Virus record (IMG/VR): IMGVR_UViG_3300047409_000266
Span: 1 to 64,000 of that record
DNA from: a virus
DNA: 64,000 nucleotides
Reading direction: 5' to 3' (one strand)
Part shown: positions 40,708 through 48,506 of the stretch, in pieces
Position numbering within the stretch: the first letter of the stretch is position 1
Layout of the letters: each line of letters starts with the position of its first letter
Program-made: the position numbers and the translations under genes
Notes under the pieces: model-generated
What the model was told of the DNA's origin: nothing
What the model saw: only the letters and a program-made list of their open reading frames with translations
The model's database searches: none

Positions 40708-41120
40708 GGCAGTAGATCGCCTATAGCTCGTTCGGCGCGGCGCCGAGCCTTGAGGTTTTTTGCTTTCTCCTTCGCGTCGTAGCGCAGATGGCACATTTGA
40801 CAGAGCACGCGAAGATTTGAAATTTTATTATCTTCTGGCTTATGATTGAGGTGTGCTGTGGTGAGAACGATCCTGATAATCTTGAGTTTGAGATCGCCAG
40901 CACACCATGCGTGTTCGCCAGGGCGCGGCCAAGTAAGGCGCATGCCATTGGTTCCGGTTGGATGTGCATCATGCCACTTGCCTACCTTGTCACGGCCACC
41001 GAGAGCACCGTTTGGCAACCCGCATTCCTGACAGCGGTTGCCAGCGCGAAAGCGGCGAAGCGCCGAGATCGAGTCCCAGTCTTTCGCGTATCTTGACCGT
41101 TCTGATTCTCTGATTGGCAT
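40704..41120 (-). CDS. HNH endonuclease-like protein
   Basis: A 138-residue protein. The ATG at 41120 is chosen because GGAGG lies 7 bases upstream; a GTG 3 bases earlier is too close. The fold is HNH: CQECGLPNG near 29-37, VLTTAHLNHKPEDNKISNLR near 83-102 and LCQMCHLRYD near 104-113, with both zinc Cys pairs and the H/N catalytic residues. It sits in the recombination operon and may act in recombination or DNA processing. Confidence 0.8.
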   Translation of the reverse strand: MPIRESERSRYAKDWDSISALRRFRAGNRCQECGLPNGALGGRDKVGKWHDAHPTGTNGMRLTWPRPGEHAWCAGDLKLKIIRIVLTTAHLNHKPEDNKISNLRVLCQMCHLRYDAKEKAKNLKARRRAERAIGDLLP

Positions 41121-41449
41121 CACACAACCTCCTTCTCTACGGCCTCGGTACCGATCTCGCGTACGGATGGCCCGACGTCTTTCAGTGATCGATCGATATC
41201 GGCCAGGACGAAGTCGCGCGGTTCGCTGGGCGGGAAACCATCGATGAGTATTCTCAGGCGCGTTAGCATTTCTCTCATGCGCTCGATCTTCTCGCCAGCG
41301 TTCGACGGATTGAGCCTGTCTTTTATGCGGTAGACGTGGAATTGCTTTCCTGGGTGTTCTGCTCGGAGTCGATCGCGCTCGCTGAGAGCGCCAGATATGT
41401 TTTTGTGCTGCATGAATTTGTAGCCCGAGACAATGAATCGGTCAGACAT
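41120..41449 (-). CDS. Hypothetical protein of the recombination operon
   Basis: A 109-residue protein with GGGAGTC before the ATG. The first 45 residues look alpha/beta (FIVSGYKFMQHKN, then KQFHVYRIKDRL); the rest is helical with many charges. Linked to the HNH gene by overlap. Function unknown. Confidence 0.65.
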   Translation of the reverse strand: MSDRFIVSGYKFMQHKNISGALSERDRLRAEHPGKQFHVYRIKDRLNPSNAGEKIERMREMLTRLRILIDGFPPSEPRDFVLADIDRSLKDVGPSVREIGTEAVEKEVV

Positions 41450-41990
41450 GACTCCCTCTCTCGTTTGGCTTGGTTGATTCAGTTGCTTCTTTCTTGAGCG
41501 CGGCGACGTCGATGCCGGTTAGGATCGAGCATAGTTCGAGCACGTCGGCCTTGGATTTTTCGAAAGCCTGCTTGCCCATTGCTTTCGTTGACTGCGATTT
41601 TGGCTCACGCCGCACGATCGTATCGTCGTTGACGAAAAATCGGCAGTAGATGTTTTGCGGATCGCGCATCAAACGAGATACCCACCGCATGGCCTCGTCT
41701 TTCGTCGCACATTTGATTGGGTGATCGGTGTAGTTTCCAGTCTCAATGAGCGCATAGTGCCGCAGATCCTCGGGGTCGGTGAACAGATGGCTGATGGTTT
41801 CCGGCAGGTTGTCGAAGGCATTTTTGAGGCATGCAAAATAGAACCGATGAGAAGCCTGCGACCGCGGTTCATCCACGATCATCGTGTGGTATTCACCTAC
41901 GCAAAACTGCGAATTGCAGAGGTCTCGATGCCGAGGATGGGGAACCATGTGCTCCCCATCCCACATCATGTTCACCGGCCTCTGGCGCAC
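41442..41990 (-). CDS. Hypothetical protein downstream of Bet
   Basis: A 182-residue protein starting 3 bases after the Bet stop. The start is GTG 41990; an ATG at 41969 is also possible. The sequence has MVPHPRHRDLCNSQFCVGE near 15-33, a His/Cys cluster that could bind metal, and a helical C-terminal part. Proteins of this type are found next to phage annealases, but the role is unknown. Confidence 0.65.
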   Translation of the reverse strand: MRQRPVNMMWDGEHMVPHPRHRDLCNSQFCVGEYHTMIVDEPRSQASHRFYFACLKNAFDNLPETISHLFTDPEDLRHYALIETGNYTDHPIKCATKDEAMRWVSRLMRDPQNIYCRFFVNDDTIVRREPKSQSTKAMGKQAFEKSKADVLELCSILTGIDVAALKKEATESTKPNERGSHV

Positions 41991-41993
41991 GGG

Positions 41994-43253
41994 CTATGCC
42001 GGGTATGCCGGGACGGCTGATTGTTTTGCAGTATAGGCCAGCCGCACCTCGGTCCGCTCGGCCTCAGATAGCGCCTGGATCGCCTCGTCATTGTCTTTGG
42101 CCCAGCGCAACGCACCCAGTTTGCTTTCGATCTTTTCCATGCTGGATATCAGGGCATCCTTTTTTGACGCACTGGCGGCCTTCTCTGTGGCTTGCTCTTT
42201 CGGCTGCTCTGGCTCCTTGGCGGCTGCGGGCTTCGCCGGGGTATGTTTTGCGCCTCTGGCCTTCTCAATCTCAGCTTTCAGCGCCAAGGCGTCGTTCTTA
42301 CTGTGCCCCCAGAATTCTTGGAGTGTGGCGCGGTTCTGATCTTCAAACAGCTTGATCTGCTCCGGTGTTTTGCCACTGAGCCACGCGATCACAGTGTCGG
42401 CAAACTTTCCGAATGGGATTTTCTCCTGCGCGGTGGTGTCGTGGAAGTAGACCATGAGGCCGGGAGGTCCGAGACGCGCGAGGCGATTCTCAGTCTCGGC
42501 CTTTGTCACCATCTCGCTCGGCGTGAGGTCTTGATATTCGACATCCTCGAGCACGGCGGAGCGATCGGTTTCTTCCTGCACATAGAGACGTGACAGATCC
42601 TCGGGCCAGCCTTTCCGCAGAGCGCCCATCTCGGAGCATTTGGCGATCTGATTGCGGCCTGACTTGATCCAAGCGTCTTTTTTAGGATCGAGACGAGCGG
42701 TGACTTTCGCGCCGGCCTTCAATTTCTTTCGCTTTTTCGGATTGCCATCCGGCCATGTCTCGCCTGTTTCTACCATGTCGTAATCGTCATCATCGCCAGC
42801 ACGAATAAGAGGCGCAAACTCGTCCCAGTAGACCGTGTGCACGATGCGCTGGAATGGATCGTTGGCGGTCGGTCGATGATAGACACCGACAGTGCATGTC
42901 TCGATGCCGTGCGGGTTGCTAAGAGGGTCTTTCAATTCCTCTTTGAAAACCCATACTGGCGGGTGATCGTCAGGACGATAATTGCATGTGCGCGCTGCGA
43001 TTGACCGGCTACCGTCGATGCCGGTGACGAGGACCATGTTTCGTTTCTTCGGATCATTCTTTGAAAAAACAAAAGCGTAGAGTTGTTTGCGAAGCGGCGA
43101 GAGGTTCAATTCTCGCGCCACCGCAACCGCCTCGTCGAATTCGTCGGCGTTGCAATCCTTGAAAGCCGTGCGCCTGACTAGCGAGACCATCTTCGGATCT
43201 TGCCACCAGGAAGTTGCTGGCAGTGTGTTGGTGGGCTTTGTGAGGGCGTTCAT
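41994..43253 (-). CDS. bet: Bet/RecT-type single-strand annealing protein
   Basis: A 419-residue recombinase of the phage Bet family. The core is at about 1-230: DEFDEAVAVARELNLSPLRK near 37-56, QLYAFVFSKND, VLVTGIDGSRSIAARTC near 74-90, and the RSGRNQIAKCSEMGALRKG-like region near 197-215. Residues 330-390 form an Ala/Lys/Glu-rich linker. Such proteins anneal complementary strands during phage recombination and replication. TAAGGAG before the ATG includes the stop codon of the Gp157 gene. No partner exonuclease was recognised nearby; the RuvC-like resolvase at 51261 may process junctions. Confidence 0.85.
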   Translation of the reverse strand: MNALTKPTNTLPATSWWQDPKMVSLVRRTAFKDCNADEFDEAVAVARELNLSPLRKQLYAFVFSKNDPKKRNMVLVTGIDGSRSIAARTCNYRPDDHPPVWVFKEELKDPLSNPHGIETCTVGVYHRPTANDPFQRIVHTVYWDEFAPLIRAGDDDDYDMVETGETWPDGNPKKRKKLKAGAKVTARLDPKKDAWIKSGRNQIAKCSEMGALRKGWPEDLSRLYVQEETDRSAVLEDVEYQDLTPSEMVTKAETENRLARLGPPGLMVYFHDTTAQEKIPFGKFADTVIAWLSGKTPEQIKLFEDQNRATLQEFWGHSKNDALALKAEIEKARGAKHTPAKPAAAKEPEQPKEQATEKAASASKKDALISSMEKIESKLGALRWAKDNDEAIQALSEAERTEVRLAYTAKQSAVPAYPA

Positions 43254-43264
43254 TGGTGTGCTCC

Positions 43265-43909
43265 TTAGATAAATCTGATGGCGACAGAAAAACTCCCGTT
43301 GCCGAGCTCGGCACCTGGGATCGGCGGGTTTGCCGCGACGATGGCCTGCAACGCCGCGGAGTACGCTGGCGTGCCTTCCTCAAGCTCGCCCTTCTTAACG
43401 CGCGATTCGAGGTCATCGATCGCCTTAGAGCGCGCTCTCAATGCGGTGGTGAGATCGGCGCGACTAAGTGCTGGCTCTGGCACCTTGAAGAAGCTTGCCG
43501 GCACCATCGCCTCATCGGTAACGACAAGCTTGGGCTGGACAAAGCGCCTGCTGATTGTTGCGATGTCTAGTTCAAACTTATCCTGGCCGAGAACTTCAAG
43601 TGCGCTGACCAGCATGGTTCGCATGAAATCAATGCGGTTCTCCAGCCTGCTCTTGCGGGCCTGCTTGCGTTCGATCGACTTCTTGATGCCAAGCACGCGC
43701 GTATCGTCATCATCGATTTGGATAACGATCCGCTTCATCAATTCCAGAAGGTTGGTCTCGCCCTCGATGGTGTCCTGTAGGGTCTGCTCGTCCAGTTCCT
43801 GATCTTCTTCGGCCAGGATGGTTTTCAGTTGCTCCTTGAGCGCCGCGGCTGCGGCCGTCTCCTTGGCCAAGTCGCGCCGTGCGTCGGTGTTCTGTTTGGT
43901 ACGTGCCAT
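43265..43909 (-). CDS. Siphovirus Gp157-family protein
   Basis: A 214-residue protein matching the Gp157 family: TIEGETNLLELMKRIVIQID near 47-66, GIKKSIERKQARKSRLENRI near 74-93, and LDIATISRRFVQPKLVVTDE near 115-134. Gp157 proteins are linked with phage resistance in streptococcal systems and commonly lie beside annealases. The N-terminal half is coiled coil. GGAGCAACGACA precedes the ATG. The role is probably structural in recombination. Confidence 0.8.
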   Translation of the reverse strand: MARTKQNTDARRDLAKETAAAAALKEQLKTILAEEDQELDEQTLQDTIEGETNLLELMKRIVIQIDDDDTRVLGIKKSIERKQARKSRLENRIDFMRTMLVSALEVLGQDKFELDIATISRRFVQPKLVVTDEAMVPASFFKVPEPALSRADLTTALRARSKAIDDLESRVKKGELEEGTPAYSAALQAIVAANPPIPGAELGNGSFSVAIRFI

Positions 43910-43942
43910 TGTCGTTGCTCCTGTTATCGTGTTGACGTCAGA

Positions 43943-45181
43943 TTAAAGCGGCGAACCCTGCTTTTCTTCTCCGAGACTGACGAGGCGATCGATCAAGAAG
44001 TCCTCGAATTCGCGCGTCTCGTCGAGAAGCCCGTGTTTGATGTGGAGGAATTCCTCCACCAGCGTTGCGGCAACCCGCTTAGTGCCCTGCATGAAGGCGC
44101 GTCGAGCGATGTAGATATTTCCGCCTTCAACCATACCCATAACGCTGGCCCCAAGCGTATCCGTGAGGATCAGCGGGTATTCGGTGACGTCGAAATGCAG
44201 AACCATCTTGCAAAACTTAACGGCCTTCTCGAGCATTTCCTTTTCAACGCCCTCTAGCGCTGTCGTGTTGGTGGAAAGCTCGACCCGCTTTGCATCCTTG
44301 TAGCGGCGGATTGCCGATATGTTGGTGCGCGCCACGCGGTCCTTCATCAGGTCATCGACCACCTTGAGGAACGTCGGCGACGGCTTGCCTGGACCCCAAA
44401 TGCCTTCCTCGCGAAAGTTGAGATCGTGCTCAAAATAGCTGTTCTGGGCGCCGAGCAATTCGCGGAGAAAGTTCTCATCGGTTGTGTCGAGGACATCGGC
44501 CGCGATTTGCATCGGTAGCCATGTCGGATATTTCGCGGTGCGATCTTCCGTGAGGTCGACAGAGCGCGTCATGTTGTAGGTGAATTTAGAAACCTTTGCC
44601 TTGGGGAATCGGTGGACCAAGATGCCGCGATAGAAGATACCGCTGCTCTCGCCTTCGTGCACCTCGCAGCCTTCCAGTTTTAGAAATGGACCATTCCCCA
44701 TCAGAATGAACATCGAACGGTTGCGATGCTGGGTGAGGAATTCAGGCCCTTCTACGAAGATGCGCGTCACGCCGGCAGTCGGCGCCGGTAGGGCACCATA
44801 GGCCATATCGTATTCGTAGAACGAACCGCCCTCATCCTTGTTGTTTTGATAAAGCTCGCGGTGGGCCATCGCCATGTCCCAAGTTTTCCCGAGCTCGTCA
44901 GTGAAGCCAAGCGGCTCGCCATCCATGGTGATGAAGCGAAACACCTTCTCGCGGATTATCTTTTCCACCAAACCAAATGCGTGAACGCGCTCGCCGGATT
45001 GGATTGTGATCTTGTGCCCTGGCGTGCGGGTGATAATCGCCAGCGCGTATTTCAGGCCGGTGCCGAAGATGCCAATCGGGCTATCGCCAACTTTCACATG
45101 CGCGCCGAATGTGCGAATCAGCAATGGGTCGATCTCGCCTGGGTTTTCAAAGATCACGCATGGGAATTTATCGTCGGTCAT
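43943..45181 (-). CDS. GHKL-like ATP-binding protein with metallopeptidase-like motif
   Basis: A 412-residue protein. ENPGEIDPLLIRTFGAHVK near 9-27 and SPIGIFGTGLKYALAIITRT near 31-50 resemble the N-box and G2 box of the GHKL ATPase fold (gyrase B/MutL/Hsp90 type). The C-terminal region contains VAATLVEEFLHIKHGLLDET with EExxH, like a reduced zincin helix. No clear third metal ligand was found. It starts at ATG 45181 after CGGAGCAAACCT and overlaps the downstream end of a membrane-protein gene. Both activities are inferred; its target is unknown. Confidence 0.6.
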   Translation of the reverse strand: MTDDKFPCVIFENPGEIDPLLIRTFGAHVKVGDSPIGIFGTGLKYALAIITRTPGHKITIQSGERVHAFGLVEKIIREKVFRFITMDGEPLGFTDELGKTWDMAMAHRELYQNNKDEGGSFYEYDMAYGALPAPTAGVTRIFVEGPEFLTQHRNRSMFILMGNGPFLKLEGCEVHEGESSGIFYRGILVHRFPKAKVSKFTYNMTRSVDLTEDRTAKYPTWLPMQIAADVLDTTDENFLRELLGAQNSYFEHDLNFREEGIWGPGKPSPTFLKVVDDLMKDRVARTNISAIRRYKDAKRVELSTNTTALEGVEKEMLEKAVKFCKMVLHFDVTEYPLILTDTLGASVMGMVEGGNIYIARRAFMQGTKRVAATLVEEFLHIKHGLLDETREFEDFLIDRLVSLGEEKQGSPL

Positions 45182-45381
45182 AGGTTTGCTCCGTGTATGA
45201 TGGTTACATATTTGAGGACGCACACGATGGTGAACAGAAACGAGATAAGTGCTGTGATAACTGGGGACCACGGGAAGTGGAATTCCGAAATTCCAAACAG
45301 CCACGCAAGGAAAAGTCCGAAGTTAATTCCTCCAAGGAGGGCTGAAAAAATTGCGAACACTAGAAGCGTTTCATTTGTCAT
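45178..45381 (-). CDS. Two-TM membrane protein
   Basis: A 67-residue protein with two hydrophobic segments (about 5-30 and 40-60) and short polar ends. ATGA overlap with the GHKL-like gene, and an 11-base overlap with the XRE gene upstream. It could anchor or regulate the adjacent ATPase. No family was recognised. Confidence 0.65.
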   Translation of the reverse strand: MTNETLLVFAIFSALLGGINFGLFLAWLFGISEFHFPWSPVITALISFLFTIVCVLKYVTIIHGANL

Positions 45382-45757
45382 CGGTCACATCTCCTGGAGC
45401 CAAAGCACGCGCGATGTTCACGACACTGACGCGATTCGCCGCGCTTGGAATTTTTAGGTACGCCTCGACAAGTTCTAGCCCATGTGGAGCTTTAAGCATC
45501 CGTTCGACAAGATCAGGGGCGGCTTCTGTCGTCTTGTCACTGATGAAAAACCACTCGATAGGCTTCCCTACTGCATCGGCGGCAAGCTTAAGTCTGCCGG
45601 CGCTCATGCGATTTTGGCCGCTAACATACTTGCCAACCTGTTGGAATCTCACACCCAAAAAAGTGGCAAGCTTTACTTGGCTCATTCCGGTGCGGCGCAA
45701 TGCAAGGTCAAGCCTAGACGCTACAAGCTTATCAATTTCATTCTGGGTTCTTGGCAT
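45371..45757 (-). CDS. XRE-family regulator
   Basis: A 128-residue protein with a helix-turn-helix domain at about 15-70: GMSQVKLATFLGVRFQQVGK gives helices 2 and 3, and GQNRMSAGRLKLAADAVGKP completes the five-helix XRE fold. The C-terminal part is helical and may dimerise. AAAGGAAAAACTCA precedes the ATG. It lies inside the recombination operon, so its level follows that of the operon; it could be a late repressor or a second switch component beside the XRE gene at 47701. Confidence 0.8.
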   Translation of the reverse strand: MPRTQNEIDKLVASRLDLALRRTGMSQVKLATFLGVRFQQVGKYVSGQNRMSAGRLKLAADAVGKPIEWFFISDKTTEAAPDLVERMLKAPHGLELVEAYLKIPSAANRVSVVNIARALAPGDVTDDK

Positions 45758-46031
45758 TGAGTTTTTCCTTTGCCGGGTATCGTTGCTGCTCGATCTTGGT
45801 GATGCGTTGCTGCAGACCAGTCAGAGTCAGCGTGAAATCTGCGCCTGTGATTGGATTAGGATCATTGCTGAGATCAAGAGTCCCGTCCTGTGCCAAGTTT
45901 TGAAAGCGCAGAAAGCTTTGCTCCCACCCGTTGAATTGTTCGGTGAGAAACAAAAGGCGATCCGAGTCGTCGGCGAGGCTCTCCAAATAATTATCCACCC
46001 GAGTGAGATAGCGCGCTGCGCGGTCAGACAT
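45738..46031 (-). CDS. Small helical protein
   Basis: A 97-residue protein; ATG 46031 overlaps the upstream gene and an earlier in-frame start was rejected. Coiled-coil-like (YLTRVDNYLESLADDSDRLL). Ends with a basic KNPE tail overlapping the XRE start. Function unknown. Confidence 0.6.
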   Translation of the reverse strand: MSDRAARYLTRVDNYLESLADDSDRLLFLTEQFNGWEQSFLRFQNLAQDGTLDLSNDPNPITGADFTLTLTGLQQRITKIEQQRYPAKEKLNAKNPE

Positions 46032-46284
46032 TGGGCACCTGTTCTCGAATTGCTTTGGCAATCATTTCAGCAGCAATATCTTCGCCGCGTTCTTCGGCTA
46101 CGATCTCAGCGGCTGCTTCCTCAGACATAAACTTGAATGTTTGACCGCGATCACGGCGCGTCTTGGCGGCTTTGCCTTTGTGCGCCTCCGCAATTTTGGC
46201 ACAGCGCTCCTGTTCGGCGGCGACAGCCGAGGCGATCTCGGCTTGCAAGATGGCCATGTCCACGTCATCAAGCCCTTTGCTCAT
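46024..46284 (-). CDS. Small helical protein
   Basis: An 86-residue protein; ATG 46284 follows AAAGGAAGCCAA. Ala/Glu/Lys-rich helices (AILQAEIASAVAAEQERCAK) suggest a coiled coil. An in-frame extension to 46371 lacks a site. Confidence 0.6.
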   Translation of the reverse strand: MSKGLDDVDMAILQAEIASAVAAEQERCAKIAEAHKGKAAKTRRDRGQTFKFMSEEAAAEIVAEERGEDIAAEMIAKAIREQVPNV

Positions 46285-46538
46285 TTGGCTTCCTTTGCCG
46301 CCTGATGCTTGTCGCGGATATGATCGCACCGCGCGGCTTCCGAACTGAAACGACGATTGCAATCCGTGCATTTGAAGCGCTTGTCTTTTGGCTTCGATAC
46401 GCGGCCTATTTGCTCAGCTTGGCATCCAGCGCACAGTCCCGGAAAGCCTTGGCCTTCTCCGGTTTCAATGTCGCCGATGATCTCGCCGCACTGCTCGCAC
46501 ATAAAACCATCGAGCATCATTTCCGCAATTTCACCCAT
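46281..46538 (-). CDS. C2H2 and CxxC zinc-finger protein
   Basis: An 85-residue protein with two metal sites: CEQCGEIIGD and LCAGCQAEQ (near 14-42), then FKCTDCNRRFSSEAARCDHI followed by RDKH, a classical C2H2 finger rare in bacteria. ATG 46538 follows AAGGAGGACGATC. C2H2 fingers of this type occur in Ros/MucR regulators of Rhizobiales, although this one is shorter. Likely DNA-binding. Confidence 0.7.
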   Translation of the reverse strand: MGEIAEMMLDGFMCEQCGEIIGDIETGEGQGFPGLCAGCQAEQIGRVSKPKDKRFKCTDCNRRFSSEAARCDHIRDKHQAAKEAK

Positions 46539-46746
46539 GATCGTCCTCCTTGCTCTGCTTCGCCAATCTTTCCGCAAGCGCCAGCGTTTCGGCGTGCGCA
46601 CGATTGTAGGCATCCTGCGGATTGATCTTCACGCCAGCATCGGCGTATCCAAGCATTTCCTGCCGCCATTTCGCGATGGCCACACGGGCCACCGCGATCT
46701 TGTCAACCTCACCAGATGACGTGAGAACTACGCGGGTATCGGTCAT
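46531..46746 (-). CDS. Small helical protein
   Basis: A 71-residue protein with ATG 46746 in an ATGA overlap and GAGG upstream. Predicted helical, with an Ala-rich centre (IAVARVAIAKWRQEML). Function unknown. Confidence 0.6.
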   Translation of the reverse strand: MTDTRVVLTSSGEVDKIAVARVAIAKWRQEMLGYADAGVKINPQDAYNRAHAETLALAERLAKQSKEDDHG

Positions 46747-47039
46747 CGCGCGACCTCGACTGGCGATGGCTCTTGCCAAGCTGGATCTTCTGGATCGCCC
46801 GAGTCGGCTTCCGGCATCAAATAAATGATACCGTCCCACTGTTTGAGCGCTGTGCGGATGGACTCGTCGTCAGGTTGCAGAAATAGCCCCGGCTGCATTT
46901 CGTTGAGGCTGTTTTCTACGATAGTTGCAACGGTGCCAGCGGGCACCACGCATTCTGGGAAGATGTCGTAATCTTCCGAAAATACGACGCGGGCACCGTC
47001 AGGAAGTTCGGCAAGCTTGATCCAGGATAACTGTGTCAT
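46743..47039 (-). CDS. Acidic beta-rich protein
   Basis: A 98-residue acidic protein (WIKLAELPDGARVVFSEDYD near 6-25; MPEADSGDPEDPAWQEPSP near 75-93). AAAGGAAACTTCC precedes the ATG. The alternation of strands and acidic loops resembles DNA mimics, but this is speculative. Confidence 0.6.
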   Translation of the reverse strand: MTQLSWIKLAELPDGARVVFSEDYDIFPECVVPAGTVATIVENSLNEMQPGLFLQPDDESIRTALKQWDGIIYLMPEADSGDPEDPAWQEPSPVEVAR

Positions 47040-47215
47040 GGAAGTTTCCTTTCCAACAATTCTTCACAGCGTTTCTGTTGGAAGCCCAGCAGGCATTGTG
47101 CGTCGTGCAGTGCGTCGACTGGGTCCATCCGTTCAAATTGTTCAAGCATGCCGAGCAGCGCATATCGTGTTGCTGGATTGCGGCGGATCATTTCGAGGTC
47201 TGACTTGTAGGACAT
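47036..47215 (-). CDS. Small helical protein
   Basis: A 59-residue protein with ATG after TAGGAGGATCAG. Starts MSYKSDLEMIRRNPATRYAL and continues as two amphipathic helices ending in a basic LERKLP. It is coupled to the next gene by ATGA. Function unknown. Confidence 0.6.
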   Translation of the reverse strand: MSYKSDLEMIRRNPATRYALLGMLEQFERMDPVDALHDAQCLLGFQQKRCEELLERKLP

Positions 47216-47224
47216 CTGATCCTC

Positions 47225-47545
47225 CTACCGCTGCATGAATTGTGAGACATCGAGGCTCTCAGTGTCCTCGAGATCGGATGGAATGAATTCACCGAGCGCG
47301 CGCCTCACGCGATCATCGTCACCATCGTACGGATCGCAACATTCAATACGATGCTCTGCGACGAATTCGCGGTCCTCACCGTAGATGCCTTTCGACACAT
47401 AGCCGCGCCAGATTTGGTAGGCTGAAAGCTTTGCGAGACGTATGAAGCCGCGGGCGTCAGAAAGTTTGGCGAAGGTGCCGGCGCTTTCGTCGGTGGTGAG
47501 GTCGACTACCTCGTATTTGTCATCGTCGTATGGGATATGGGTCAT
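47225..47545 (-). CDS. First gene of the recombination operon
   Basis: A 106-residue acidic protein (YDDDKYEVVDLTTDESAGTF near 6-25; CCDPYDGDDDRVRRALGEFI near 69-88). CGGGAGCATCAGC precedes the ATG. As the first gene behind the divergent promoter it would be produced early and in quantity, a position where phages place anti-restriction, anti-repressor or host-takeover proteins. No family was recognised. Confidence 0.6.
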   Translation of the reverse strand: MTHIPYDDDKYEVVDLTTDESAGTFAKLSDARGFIRLAKLSAYQIWRGYVSKGIYGEDREFVAEHRIECCDPYDGDDDRVRRALGEFIPSDLEDTESLDVSQFMQR

Positions 47546-47581
47546 GCTGATGCTCCCGTTTGGGTTGCGTTTACGGAGCCT

Positions 47582-47694
47582 ATTATGCAGATCGCATTTG
47601 ATGCGTCAATGCAAATCGCATATCCAATGAAAATAGGTATATAAATACCATTTATGCAATATAGATTGACAGTCTCTATGCGTTCTGCATACTA
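47582..47694. promoter_or_regulatory. Divergent promoters with three ATGC-N5-GCAT operators
   Basis: Three dyad sites: ATGCAGATCGCAT (47585-47597), ATGCAAATCGCAT (47609-47621), ATGCGTTCTGCAT (47678-47690). Minus promoter: -35 TTGACG (complement 47604-47609), 16-base spacer, -10 CATAAT (complement 47582-47587); the first two operators overlap its -10 and -35. Plus promoter: -35 TTGACA (47666-47671), -10 CATACT (47688-47693), with the third operator between them. Transcription would begin at about the ATG of the + gene. Confidence 0.75.
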
Positions 47695-47700
47695 ACTGCC

Positions 47701-47910
47701 ATGTCAGAGGCTAACCCAATCCAGCCAGCAGACATCAAGGCAGCGCGCGAGCGGCTTGGGGAAACCCAAGAAGCGTTTGGGCGTCGGTTTGGTGTAGATC
47801 AGAGCACCGTCCATCGGTGGGAAACGGATGCTGCCCCTACGCGCGGCCCAGCTCGCATGGCTGTTGAGCACGTCTTGGCAGAGATCAAAGCGCAAGACAC
47901 GGCCGCCTGA
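47701..47910 (+). CDS. XRE-family regulator, apparently leaderless
   Basis: A 69-residue protein with a compact XRE HTH: IKAARERLGETQEAFGRRFG near 11-30 and VDQSTVHRWETDAAPTRGPA near 31-50 (recognition helix). It is short like Cro/CopG-size regulators. There is no Shine-Dalgarno; the -10 box lies 8 bases before the ATG, so the mRNA should start at or next to the start codon, as for the lambda cI transcript from PRM. Three operator dyads cover this promoter and the divergent one. Probably a Cro- or repressor-type switch protein. Confidence 0.8.
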   Translation: MSEANPIQPADIKAARERLGETQEAFGRRFGVDQSTVHRWETDAAPTRGPARMAVEHVLAEIKAQDTAA

Positions 47911-48071
47911 TGCCAAAATCCACGCACCAACCAGAGTGCCCACGCTGTCACGTTGAACACGAAGGCAATAGACGCGGATACTGTAAGCTTTGCAGGGCCT
48001 TATACGAGGCGGCGCGACGGGCTAAGCTTCGGGCTGCGGCGGCATGTGATTATTTAAGTTTTGGCACCTAG
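47910..48071 (+). CDS. Small zinc-ribbon protein
   Basis: A 53-residue protein coupled to the XRE gene (TGATG). CPRCHVEHEGNRRGYCKLCR near 10-29 gives a CxxC...CxxC ribbon; the rest is basic and Ala-rich. Probably DNA- or RNA-binding. Confidence 0.6.
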   Translation: MPKSTHQPECPRCHVEHEGNRRGYCKLCRALYEAARRAKLRAAAACDYLSFGT

Positions 48072-48108
48072 TTTGCGGCAGTTTGAGCGTCTTTTGGGGG
48101 AGGCAATC

Positions 48109-48504
48109 GTGACAAAACGCTTCTACGTGTCTGCAGCGTGGATCTCTGTGCTTTTCATGCTGGCGATCGTGCTCACGTCGAAGCCGGCACTACCGGCAGA
48201 ACTTAACGGTCGCCCGTACTCGTGCCCGCGGCGGGCATGGTGCGGATGCTGGCTCGATGACTATCTTGGCACACACAACAAATCCCTTTGGGTTGCGCGT
48301 AACTGGTTGCGAATCGGTCGGCCTGTTTCGCGTCCGGCTCCCGGCGTGGTCGCCGTTTACGCTCGCGGACATGGCGGCCACGTCGGCATTGTTACAGCGG
48401 TTCCAAGGCAGGGCGTGATTGTGATGAAGTCAGGAAACGACGACGGCATGGTGCGCGAGCGCGAGCGCAGTACGGCTGGCGTCATTGGATATCGGAGACT
48501 TTGA
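48109..48504 (+). CDS. Secreted NlpC/P60- or CHAP-like hydrolase
   Basis: A 131-residue protein with GTG start after GGGGGAGGCAATC. An N-terminal signal (VSAAWISVLFMLAIVLTS) precedes a small cysteine-hydrolase fold: Cys in CPRRAWCGCWLDDYL near 34-48, His in GHGGHVGIVTA near 84-94. The Pro-Gly-Val-Val-Ala-Val motif between them matches the TIGR02594-like family. It would act on peptidoglycan in the periplasm. Placed early and far from the lysis cassette, it may serve remodelling or exclusion. Confidence 0.7.
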   Translation: MTKRFYVSAAWISVLFMLAIVLTSKPALPAELNGRPYSCPRRAWCGCWLDDYLGTHNKSLWVARNWLRIGRPVSRPAPGVVAVYARGHGGHVGIVTAVPRQGVIVMKSGNDDGMVRERERSTAGVIGYRRL

Positions 48505-48506
48505 AA

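Noticed and set aside
45351-46130. + strand ORF of 259 codons across the XRE gene
   Set aside because: It runs antisense through several overlapping, well-started minus genes and has no ribosome-binding site.
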